Origin: CAZAGD01 sp049699975
Lineage (GTDB): Bacteria > Desulfobacterota > SM23-61
DNA length: 8,988 nucleotides
NCBI GenBank assembly: GCA_049699975.1
Contig: JBNAWB010000152.1
Coordinates: 1 to 8,988 of the forward strand
Reading direction: 5' to 3'
In this document: one piece after another, positions 1 to 5,784 of the stretch
How the letters are laid out: each line of letters starts with the position of its first letter
Position numbering within the stretch: position 1 is the first letter of the stretch
Notes under the pieces: model-generated
Seen by the model: only the letters and a program-made list of their open reading frames with translations
Database searches by the model: none
What the model was told of the DNA's origin: nothing
Position numbers and translations under genes: made by a program

Positions 1-1
1 A

Positions 2-27
2 TGGGGAGAGGGGAGGGTGAGGGGAAT
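2..27. repeat. Dispersed GGGGAGAGGG-type intergenic repeat, copy 1
   Basis: This G-rich stretch matches positions 2769-2794 at 23 of 26 bases (mismatches at 13, 14 and 25). It is one half of the palindromic element clustered near 2660-2793. Its position directly before the ribosome binding site of the 2-oxoacid oxidoreductase beta subunit suggests that the window opens in an intergenic spacer. The same bases are open in another frame up to a TAA at 41-43 that overlaps the downstream ATG. The tail of an upstream gene therefore cannot be excluded, but the repeat match makes that less likely. Confidence 0.55.
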
Positions 28-42
28 AAAGGAAGTGAGCTA

Positions 43-879
43 ATGAAACATCCCATGCTTAAATATTTAAAAGAAACAGGGCCATGCGGAGATCGTTTCC
101 CCACTATATTCTGCCCTGGATGCGGTATTGGCCAGGTATTAAATTATACCCTCCATGCTGTGGATCAGCTCATCGACCAAGATAAAATTCCTAAAGAAAA
201 TTTTGTTTTTATCTCTGGCATCGGTTGTTCGGCGCGCCTAACTTCGCACTACTTGGACTTTGACGCTATCTGGTCGCTTCATGGCCGCGCACCTGCAGTG
301 GCTACGGGAGCTCTCCTGGCCAACCCCAAACTAAAAGCTATCCTCTTCACCGGAGATGGAGATGTAGCGGCCATCGGCGGCAACCATTTTATTCACGCCT
401 GTCGCCGCAATTTAGACATGACCTTGATCTGTATGAATAACGGACTCTACGGCATGACTGGCGGTCAATCTGCGCCCACCACCGCTAGAGGAATTCCTTC
501 TACCACTTCTCCTTATGGAAATGTGGAAAATGCCTTTGATCTTTGTCAAATGGCCATAACTGCGGGAGCCAGTTACGTGGCGCGGTGGACGACGGCGCAC
601 CCACAACAATGCATCCAAGCCATTACCAAGGGAATTCGCAAAAAGGGGTTGGCCTTTATCGAAATCATGACCCAATGCCCAACGCACTGGAAGCAGGATC
701 CAGCAAAGATGATGAAAAAATTTCGCACGCAAGCAGTGCGCCTTTCTCCCGAAAAAGAGAAGGAACAACTTCAGAAAGGGCAATTTTGGGTGGGCGAATT
801 TATAGACCGCGATCAACCGGAATGGTTAGAAACATATCAAAAAATAATTGATCGTTTTCAGGGAAAGAAAAAATTATAA
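43..879 (+). CDS. korB: 2-oxoacid:ferredoxin oxidoreductase, beta (TPP-binding) subunit, probably 2-oxoglutarate type
   Basis: This cytoplasmic subunit binds thiamine pyrophosphate and a [4Fe-4S] cluster and carries out CoA-dependent oxidative decarboxylation of a 2-oxoacid, passing electrons to ferredoxin. The protein is 278 residues from the ATG at 43, the normal length for the family. The TPP motif is GDGD at residues 104-107 with NN at 132-133. The four expected cluster cysteines are visible: C24 and C27 (CPGCG), C62 (GIGCSARL) and C212 (QCPT). The start at 43 was chosen because GGAAG at 31-35 lies at good spacing and family proteins begin near MKHP; an in-frame ATG at 1 would add only repeat-derived Gly/Glu residues. 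The alpha subunit should lie just left of the window, and a ferredoxin-like subunit follows 62 bp downstream. The 2-oxoglutarate preference is inferred from overall resemblance; another 2-oxoacid is possible. Confidence 0.92.
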   Translation: MKHPMLKYLKETGPCGDRFPTIFCPGCGIGQVLNYTLHAVDQLIDQDKIPKENFVFISGIGCSARLTSHYLDFDAIWSLHGRAPAVATGALLANPKLKAILFTGDGDVAAIGGNHFIHACRRNLDMTLICMNNGLYGMTGGQSAPTTARGIPSTTSPYGNVENAFDLCQMAITAGASYVARWTTAHPQQCIQAITKGIRKKGLAFIEIMTQCPTHWKQDPAKMMKKFRTQAVRLSPEKEKEQLQKGQFWVGEFIDRDQPEWLETYQKIIDRFQGKKKL

Positions 880-881
880 AG

Positions 882-914
882 GTAAGGCAAGCTCCTTAAG
901 CTCCTGTGCCTTAC
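882..914 (+). other. Stem-loop between korB and the ferredoxin gene
   Basis: GTAAGGCA at 882-889 is the exact reverse complement of TGCCTTAC at 907-914. The 17-nt loop contains two AGCT tetramers (890-893 and 899-902) that can pair inside it. There is no following T-tract, so it does not look like an intrinsic terminator. It may be an RNA processing or stability hairpin in a bicistronic message, or a decayed repeat. Confidence 0.4.
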
Positions 915-941
915 GCCTTGCCTTCTTAAATTGAGGTAGGT

Positions 942-1145
942 ATGCCCAAGTTATATGTCGAAGAAAAATACTGTAAAGGCTGTGGAATTTGCATCGAATT
1001 CTGCCCGGCGAAGGTTCTGCAATTTTCTAAAAAGATAAATTCGCGCGGATATTTTCCTCCCGAAAGTAATAATATGGAAAAATGCAAGAAATGTGGACTT
1101 TGTGCCCTCCTTTGCCCCGACTTTGCCATCGTGGTTTCTGATTGA
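942..1145 (+). CDS. korD: Small 2x[4Fe-4S] ferredoxin / delta subunit of the 2-oxoacid oxidoreductase
   Basis: This 67-residue protein is essentially two ferredoxin half-motifs: C11-x2-C14-x2-C17-x3-C21-P and C48-x2-C51-x2-C54-x3-C58-P. This is the pattern of two low-potential [4Fe-4S] clusters. GAGG at 933-936 sits five bases before the ATG and supports this start. It follows the TPP-binding beta subunit on the same strand, and small two-cluster subunits are a standard part of Kor/Por-type complexes. The likely role is therefore to carry electrons from the catalytic beta subunit to soluble ferredoxin. It could equally be a free ferredoxin serving the enzyme. The TGA stop at 1143-1145 lies 34 bp from the stop of the convergent gene, and no terminator hairpin is evident between them. 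Confidence 0.85.
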   Translation: MPKLYVEEKYCKGCGICIEFCPAKVLQFSKKINSRGYFPPESNNMEKCKKCGLCALLCPDFAIVVSD

Positions 1146-1179
1146 ATATCTCGCCGGATCGCAAAATTTACCCGAACCT

Positions 1180-2598
1180 TCATTCGCCTCTTTTCGTTGC
1201 CCTGGCTAAGGAGGACCCGGGGCAGCGAACTTTGGCTAAATAAGAAGCATAATTAAAATTAGGACTTTTAGCCGCATTGTGGCAGGTAAGGCACTGCTTT
1301 TCACTTACGGAAGCAAATTTTAGCCCCTTCTCCGGATGCCCCCGGCGGGGGCCATGACAAGACTCACATTGCACATTCTCGAGCACATCCCCAAATCCGG
1401 AAACTTCCTTGAACCCAGTGCTGTGGCACGGGAGGCAAGTGTGATCTGACTCCCGCTTATGGCGGACTAGAGTCTGAAAAGCTTTAGCGTGCCCAGTCTT
1501 TTTCCAGTTTTCATGCTGTTGCTCATGGCAGGGAAAGCAAAATTGGTCACCCATGTAATTGGAGACTGGATAAGCATAAGAGCGGTTCTGCATCCAGGGG
1601 TCTTTTTCCGCAGGAGAGGTCATCGTCTTTGGCGGATAGAGTTTTTTAGTTTTAGCCAAGAATTGGGTAACTAACTCAGCAGCATGGAGATGGTCTTTAT
1701 ACTGATCGTTAAGGGCAATAATTTGGTAATGGGAAAAAATTCTTTTCTCGTCACCCTTTACGCGCAGAAAAAATTCCATCTGACCTAAATATTCTCCCCT
1801 GGTGCCAGCATTTATGATCTGGGCATTTCTAACCTCCAAAGGTTGTCTTTTCAGGGAGCATACATGCCCGCCAACTATAAAATATATTTCCTTATGATTT
1901 TGGGCCAAGTTCCGCTGCTCGCTTTCTTCCATATGGCCAAGGGCGATAATCACCTGGCAGTTTTTATTTTTTAATTCGGCTATTACTTGGCGGGCAGCCT
2001 CCCCATAATCGACAATTTGATATTTATCTTTGTCCGCTGGAGAAAGGTGGTTCGCTAAGGTTGGGGAGATCAGTCCGAACACGCCAATTTTTAATCCGGC
2101 CAGATCTTTTATAAAGTATGGGCGAAAAGGCGGTTTTTTGGTTTTCTTATCTATCAGATTTGTTAGCAAAAAGGGGAAATTTGCCTTTTGGCTTATTCTC
2201 TGGAGCTCTCTAATTCCTAAAGAAAGGTCAATTTCTCCAGGAGTAAAGGCATCATATCTCATTAAATTATAGGCCTGCATAAATAAATCGATTAGTAAAG
2301 CGTTTAGCTTCTTATCTTTTTCTGGAAGGGCGTATAAATTGTATCCTGGAGGGGAGAAGAGATCTCCCGCATCAAGCAAAAGGATATTTCTTTTTTCTTT
2401 ACGTAAATTTTCTATGAAGGTTGCCCGCCTGGCCAGCCCGCCAAGCTTGCCTCCTCCTCAGCCACAGGGCTCATATTCCCCAAAAACATTGGCGCTGACT
2501 ATTAAGGTGACCACTTCCTCTGGCTTCACTTCCGGAGGTTGGGCCCAGGAAACAAAGGGAAAAAAGATAATAAATAAGAAGGAGAGAAATTTTTTCAT
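1180..2598 (-). CDS. Predicted periplasmic selenoprotein: UshA-like metallophosphatase-type domain fused to a tetraheme cytochrome c554-like domain (in-frame UGA = Sec47)
   Basis: The 472-residue reading is uninterrupted only if the TGA at 2460-2458 is decoded as selenocysteine at residue 47. Residues 1-19 are a clear Sec-type signal peptide (cleavage near SWA-Q). Residues 31-58 carry VSANVFGEYEPCG-U then GGLARR; from memory, related proteins have Cys in this EPCGC position. A metallophosphatase-like fold follows: DAGD at 76-79, LGH around 220-222, GGH at 243-245. Several usual metal ligands are absent (SAN instead of DxH, no GNHE), so phosphatase activity is doubtful. Four CxxCH heme sites follow at 354-358, 388-392, 411-415 and 436-440, resembling the cytochrome c554 family. 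The signal peptide and hemes place it outside the cytoplasmic membrane. The ATG at 2598 has only a weak ribosome binding site. Starting after the TGA would lose the signal peptide and half the conserved motif. The function is unknown; a redox role is inferred from the Cys-Gly-Sec motif beside hemes. Confidence 0.85.
2428..2460 (-). promoter_or_regulatory. Putative bacterial SECIS element with the Sec UGA codon
   Basis: Read on the - strand, the UGA at 2460-2458 is followed by a 12-nt spacer (2457-2446) and then a hairpin. CUUGGC (2445-2440) pairs with GCCAGG (2433-2428) around a six-base loop GGGCUG (2439-2434). All six pairs form, one of them U-G. The loop begins 19 nt after the UGA and starts with G, which fits what is known of SelB-recognised bacterial SECIS hairpins (short stem-loop within about 16-37 nt, a G at the start of the loop). 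The GAGG just after the U and the CCUU further on could extend the lower stem. The hairpin lies entirely inside coding sequence, as expected in bacteria. Confidence 0.7.
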
Positions 2599-2659
2599 TT
2601 TTTCATAAATGTTTTATTCTAATGCGCTTCTATGAATTTCCCGCTATCTAATCCTCTTC

Positions 2660-2793
2660 ACCTCTCCCCTAAGGGGAAAGCCCCCTTCCTCTCTCCTCTC
2701 CCCCGAGGGATAGCCTTCTTATTGTCATCTCCCCTGGAAGGAGAGCACCCTTACTTTCCCCTCTCCCCTGGGGAGAGGGTGGGGTGAGGGGGA
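2660..2793. repeat. Cluster of CTCTCCCC/GGGGAGAG palindromes (REP-like), in the spacer 2599-2793
   Basis: The spacer between the selenoprotein gene and the DsbA-like gene is filled by diverged copies of one palindromic motif. The best copy has CCTCTCCCC at 2760-2768 and GGGGAGAGG at 2770-2778, nine-base arms around a single T. Weaker copies have CCCCT/AGGGG at 2666-2676, TCCC/GGGA at 2699-2710 and TCTCC/GGAGA at 2728-2744. None is followed by a T-run on either strand, so they are not obvious intrinsic terminators. The element recurs at the start of the window (2-27), as expected of a dispersed repeat. It may stabilise message ends after the DsbA-like gene. No gene is seen in this stretch. Confidence 0.65.
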
Positions 2794-3420
2794 TCACTCG
2801 AGTTTGGTTGTCGATTTATTTTTCAACTTTTCAATAGCTTTGGGTACCTCAATATTGCCGCGATAAGTTTCCTTCTTGTCCCCATTAATAATAACACAAG
2901 AAGGCGTGGATTGAATTTTGTCATCTTGCATATAGTTATTCCAAAAATTAAATACAGGATACGGATCAACAGCCTTAAAAGCCACTCCTCTTTCCTTCAG
3001 AAAGCCCACCAATTTTCCCCCTTCAGTTATTTTTTTCTCGGCTGCCTCAAAGAGTACCCGGCGCGCTTTGATGGCTGAATCAATATCTTTCTTTGCCCCG
3101 AGAGAAAATAAAAAGTAATTAGCATAAAGCACGGTATGGCGACTCGTGGGCACATCGATGAAGGTCAATTGAATAGTACCATCTTTCACTAAATCAATAA
3201 GCAGAGGCTCTATACCGGGCTCCATGTCGCGGCAAGGAGGGCAGAAATAATCTGTATATAATCTTACCTGGATTGGCCCACTTCCAAAAGTGGGAAAATA
3301 ATTCTCCTCCGCCCCAATTTTATATGTTTTGCCCAAGCACAGGAGAAAAATGAAGGCCACAAGAAGAATAATTCTTGACAGCCAAAATTTTTTCCGATTA
3401 AATAAATTGTTTTTCATCAT
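2794..3420 (-). CDS. DsbA-like membrane-anchored thiol:disulfide oxidoreductase (thioredoxin fold)
   Basis: The protein has an N-terminal hydrophobic anchor or signal (residues about 13-30, after a basic MMKNNLFNRKK stretch), placing the rest outside the cytoplasmic membrane. The catalytic CPPC motif follows DYF at about residues 60-63. The cis-proline typical of the fold appears as STPSC near 171-175, with a DsbA-like helical insertion between. It probably makes, breaks or reduces disulfides in exported proteins. It lies between a molybdoenzyme operon and a c-type cytochrome with a Cys-Gly-Sec motif, so apocytochrome heme-site cysteines or that motif are plausible but unproven partners. Neither possible start has a clear ribosome binding site. 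An ATG at 3462 in the same frame would give two hydrophobic segments; the ATG pair at 3420/3417 gives a normal single anchor and is preferred with modest confidence. CPPC is unlike the CPHC of classical DsbA, so its redox direction cannot be read from sequence. Confidence 0.85.
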   Translation of the reverse strand: MMKNNLFNRKKFWLSRIILLVAFIFLLCLGKTYKIGAEENYFPTFGSGPIQVRLYTDYFCPPCRDMEPGIEPLLIDLVKDGTIQLTFIDVPTSRHTVLYANYFLFSLGAKKDIDSAIKARRVLFEAAEKKITEGGKLVGFLKERGVAFKAVDPYPVFNFWNNYMQDDKIQSTPSCVIINGDKKETYRGNIEVPKAIEKLKNKSTTKLE

Positions 3421-3503
3421 GATTAAAATTATTGCAAAAATTAAGCCAATTTTCAAATTCATATTTTAAGGTATTTCTTTTCCTCTTCACCTTTGCTCGC
3501 CTA

Positions 3504-3620
3504 TTCCCCCGCTCGGGGAAAATTTGCGGTGGCGGGAAATAAAAAAGAGGGAAGGAAATTTGCTGGTTTCCGAGGGAGGTCTCGCAATCTTTTTGGGAAA
3601 CGGAGGAAGGAGGATTGCGA
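3504..3620. repeat. Interlocked inverted repeats in the cytochrome b / DsbA-like gene spacer
   Basis: The spacer downstream of the cytochrome b gene holds three inverted repeats. TTCCCC at 3504-3509 pairs with GGGGAA at 3515-3520. TCGCAATC at 3582-3589 pairs exactly with GATTGCGA at 3613-3620. GTTTCC at 3566-3571 pairs with GGAAAC at 3596-3601. The last two interlock (a-b-a'-b'), a pseudoknot-compatible order. No T-tract follows on the - strand, so a simple terminator is not supported. Decayed mobile-repeat sequence is the dull alternative. No coding sequence is recognised here. Confidence 0.45.
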
Positions 3621-3676
3621 TTACTCTGGAAAAACCAACATTCCCTTCCCTCACTGAAAATTGACGCCATATAACA

Positions 3677-4339
3677 TTATTTTGACGCCAACTCTTCGTA
3701 ATATCGAGCATGGTGATGTTGTAAATAATCCTTAGGCAAAAATCCGAAGCGAATGGCGTCTAACGCCGGCCGCATTGCCGGGTGAAACAAAGCCAAATAC
3801 AGATGGATCAGCAAGAAGACCGTAATGACAATGGCGGCTAAATCATGGAGCAGAACGCTCAACCGGAAAAACTCAGGCGCTATGGTACCTTTGCCTAGCC
3901 ACATTAATAATCCTGTAACACCCAGCACGAGCAAAGTTATCACGTAAGTCAAGTAAAACATTTTTTGCCCGGTATTGAAGCGCCCTTGCGGAGGCATCTT
4001 CCGGTCGTCTCCATAAAAATAATAGCGCGGCGCAGCGAAAAGCCATTTCCAATCATTTTCTCCCCAGGTAAAAATCTCCTTCATGGAGCGTAGGAAGCCT
4101 TTGAAATCAAAGAGAATGTAGATGACCACAGCTACACCAACAATTATCGCCCCCCAGCGGTGGCCTGCTCGGCTCAACCAACCTGCCGGCCCCACCGCTA
4201 ATCCTTGCAGAGCAGGCGTAAAAAGAAAAGCCCCGGTAATGAGCAAGAGCATAAAACCAAAAAAATTGACCCAATGCACCAGCCTTTGGACAAAGGTGAA
4301 GATATAAAAAATTTGCGCATTTTTCTGAACTTTATTCAT
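3677..4339 (-). CDS. Diheme cytochrome b membrane subunit of the molybdoenzyme, formate dehydrogenase gamma (FdnI) type
   Basis: This 220-residue protein has four predicted membrane helices (about 24-42, 62-78, 128-148, 166-186). Four histidines are placed like the heme b ligands of E. coli FdnI: H22 (RLVHW), H60, H165 and H179. From memory the FdnI ligands are at 18, 57, 155 and 169, so the spacing agrees well. The subunit would take electrons from the iron-sulfur subunit and reduce menaquinone, or run in the reverse direction. It starts four bases after the iron-sulfur gene stop, with a strong GGAGG site inside the end of that gene, indicating translational coupling. The C-terminus carries a HHH cluster at 208-210 of unknown significance. 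It is the last gene of the compact operon; a spacer of over 200 bp follows. The FdnI-type subunit rather than an NrfD-type one is notable given the non-formate active site of the catalytic partner. Confidence 0.9.
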   Translation of the reverse strand: MNKVQKNAQIFYIFTFVQRLVHWVNFFGFMLLLITGAFLFTPALQGLAVGPAGWLSRAGHRWGAIIVGVAVVIYILFDFKGFLRSMKEIFTWGENDWKWLFAAPRYYFYGDDRKMPPQGRFNTGQKMFYLTYVITLLVLGVTGLLMWLGKGTIAPEFFRLSVLLHDLAAIVITVFLLIHLYLALFHPAMRPALDAIRFGFLPKDYLQHHHARYYEELASK

Positions 4340-4343
4340 GAGG

Positions 4344-5105
4344 CTAATCCTCCTTCTTTTCCATACTTTCTTCAGCCCGGATATTTCGCCGCGCGATCGC
4401 CCAATTTACACCCAAACCCAAAACAGTTACTCCCAAAGCTGCGTAACCCAAAACTTTTACCACCTCCAAAATTTTGGGGATTACTGGATATTGGGGGTTT
4501 TCTGGGAGCCCATAATATTTGGGTTTATTCTCCAAAACATAAAGGACATGGAGCCCGCCTAATTCTTTTTCTCCATATAAGCGAGCTTCGGCAATTCCCC
4601 TGTTTTGCAATTCTTTAACTCTCTCTTTACCTTTATTAATAAGCTTCTCCCTTTCTCCAAAGGTGATCGCTCCAAAAGGACAAGCAGCGGCACAATAAGT
4701 TTCGTACCCCTGCCCAACCCTATCCGCGCAGAAAGTACATTTGTAGGAGCGGGCTGTGCCGCTAAAGGCATCCAAAATTTCTAATTGGGGTATCTGGAAT
4801 GGGCAAAACTGGGAGCAATAGCCGCAACCATTGCAACGACTCTGATCTAAGACCACATAACCGTCTTTATGATGGTAAAGTGCCTTCGTTGGACAAACAT
4901 CGACACATGCCGCCTCGGTGCAATGATTGCACGCCCGTTTGATAAATAATTGCTTAACTTTGGGAAACTTCCCTATCTCATGCATAAGCATTTGCGTTAA
5001 AAAAATATTCTTGCCCAGAGGTACTTTATTTTGCTGTTTACATTCCACGGAGCAAGCATTGCAATACAGGCACATGGAAGTATCAATAAGCATTGCTTTG
5101 GCCAT
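4344..5105 (-). CDS. Iron-sulfur electron-transfer subunit of the molybdoenzyme (FdnH/DmsB-type, four [4Fe-4S])
   Basis: The 253-residue protein contains sixteen cysteines in four groups, as in FdnH-type subunits: 12/15/18/22, 59/62/67/71, 91/94/97/101 and 123/126/138/142. This predicts four [4Fe-4S] clusters forming a wire from the molybdenum subunit to the cytochrome b. A single C-terminal hydrophobic helix (about 212-236) followed by basic residues anchors it in the membrane, as in FdnH. It has no signal peptide of its own and is presumably exported by hitchhiking on the Tat signal of the catalytic subunit. The ATG at 5105 was chosen over one 21 bases upstream because AAGGAG lies eight bases before it and the ferredoxin motif then starts at the usual distance. 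The gene lies 25 bp after the chaperone gene and four bp before the cytochrome gene, which supports one transcript. Confidence 0.92.
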   Translation of the reverse strand: MAKAMLIDTSMCLYCNACSVECKQQNKVPLGKNIFLTQMLMHEIGKFPKVKQLFIKRACNHCTEAACVDVCPTKALYHHKDGYVVLDQSRCNGCGYCSQFCPFQIPQLEILDAFSGTARSYKCTFCADRVGQGYETYCAAACPFGAITFGEREKLINKGKERVKELQNRGIAEARLYGEKELGGLHVLYVLENKPKYYGLPENPQYPVIPKILEVVKVLGYAALGVTVLGLGVNWAIARRNIRAEESMEKKED

Positions 5106-5130
5106 ATTTCTATCTCCTTCTTCCATTTAT

Positions 5131-5784
5131 TTAATTCTTGTTTTCAGGAAAAATATCCAGAAATATTTTCATTAATCCAGCTAACTCCCGGTAAAAAGGA
5201 ATCCGCGCTTTTTCTTCCACGCGGGTCAAAAATTCCGGGAGCCACGGTTTCACCTCTTCAGCCCAAAATTTCTCCTTTGTGCTCCTAAATTTTTGGGCTT
5301 TCTCCACCTCTCCTTGTTCTTTAGCTTCTATCTCCTGACCTTCCAGCCAAGAAAGAAATTCAAGTTGCACGGCCAAATGATCTGGCAGGTCATGGAAATC
5401 TTCAGCCAGGTCTAATCCTGCGGCTTGATAAGCGCGCCATGCTCTTTCCGCTGGTTCGCCCATTAAAAATCCCATTCCTCTATAGGCGGAAGCGTAGGGC
5501 GGTGCGGGAACATGGGGAAGAGCATTTATAAAAAGATAGGTGTACTCCACCTGGAGCTCCTGCAAGGCCAAATCATTTCTCGGCGGCAAAGCAGCTACCG
5601 CCTTAACCAACCTATCAATTGTTAGCCCGAAATAAGAAAGTGCTTCCTGAAAAGCTTCTAACCAGCCTCCGGAAAGTAAAGACTCTACCCACGCTCCATC
5701 AGGATAGGTGAAACAACGGGCTAACCCTTGAAGAGTGGCTCGCCGGCATTCACTTTCCATTAATTCCTCCAGGACTTCTTTCAT
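5131..5784 (-). CDS. TorD/DmsD-family molybdoenzyme maturation chaperone
   Basis: The 217-residue, mostly helical soluble protein shows TorD-family hallmarks: EYTYLF near residues 80-85, a proline-rich APPYASAYRG near 94-103, and DLPDHLAVQLEFL near 132-144. Proteins of this family bind the twin-arginine signal of a specific molybdoenzyme and hold it back from export until the cofactor is inserted. Its ATG overlaps the TGA of the catalytic subunit by four bases (ATGA at 5784-5781), so translation is coupled and the catalytic subunit encoded upstream is the obvious client. Length and position are typical. No cysteine motif or membrane segment is seen, consistent with a cytoplasmic chaperone. 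Confidence 0.9.
   Translation of the reverse strand: MKEVLEELMESECRRATLQGLARCFTYPDGAWVESLLSGGWLEAFQEALSYFGLTIDRLVKAVAALPPRNDLALQELQVEYTYLFINALPHVPAPPYASAYRGMGFLMGEPAERAWRAYQAAGLDLAEDFHDLPDHLAVQLEFLSWLEGQEIEAKEQGEVEKAQKFRSTKEKFWAEEVKPWLPEFLTRVEEKARIPFYRELAGLMKIFLDIFPENKN

Noticed and set aside
1..42. N-terminal extension of the beta subunit from the ATG at position 1, or the tail of an upstream korA ending at the TAA at 41-43.
   Set aside because: The bases match the dispersed repeat at 2769-2794, and the ATG at 43 has its own ribosome binding site and gives the family-typical N-terminus.
412..816. Antisense open frame inside korB, and similar frames opposite the other large genes.
   Set aside because: They lie wholly within well-supported genes, have no recognisable motifs, and are explained as shadows of the real coding frames.
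1146..1179. A bidirectional terminator between the convergent ferredoxin and selenoprotein genes.
   Set aside because: The 34-bp gap shows no convincing hairpin or T-tract.
1180..2379. A complete 399-residue protein starting at a TTG at 2379.
   Set aside because: It lacks a signal peptide although it carries four c-type heme sites, and coding sequence with conserved motifs continues upstream across one TGA to a plausible ATG at 2598.
2458..2460. The TGA as a nonsense mutation making this a pseudogene.
   Set aside because: No other frame defect exists over 472 codons, the codon sits at an expected Cys position in a C-G-x motif, and a SECIS-like hairpin follows. Pseudogene status remains the main alternative if the genome lacks Sec machinery.
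2760..2778. Intrinsic terminator after the DsbA-like gene.
   Set aside because: The hairpin is strong but no T-run follows on either strand, and the motif is a repeated element.
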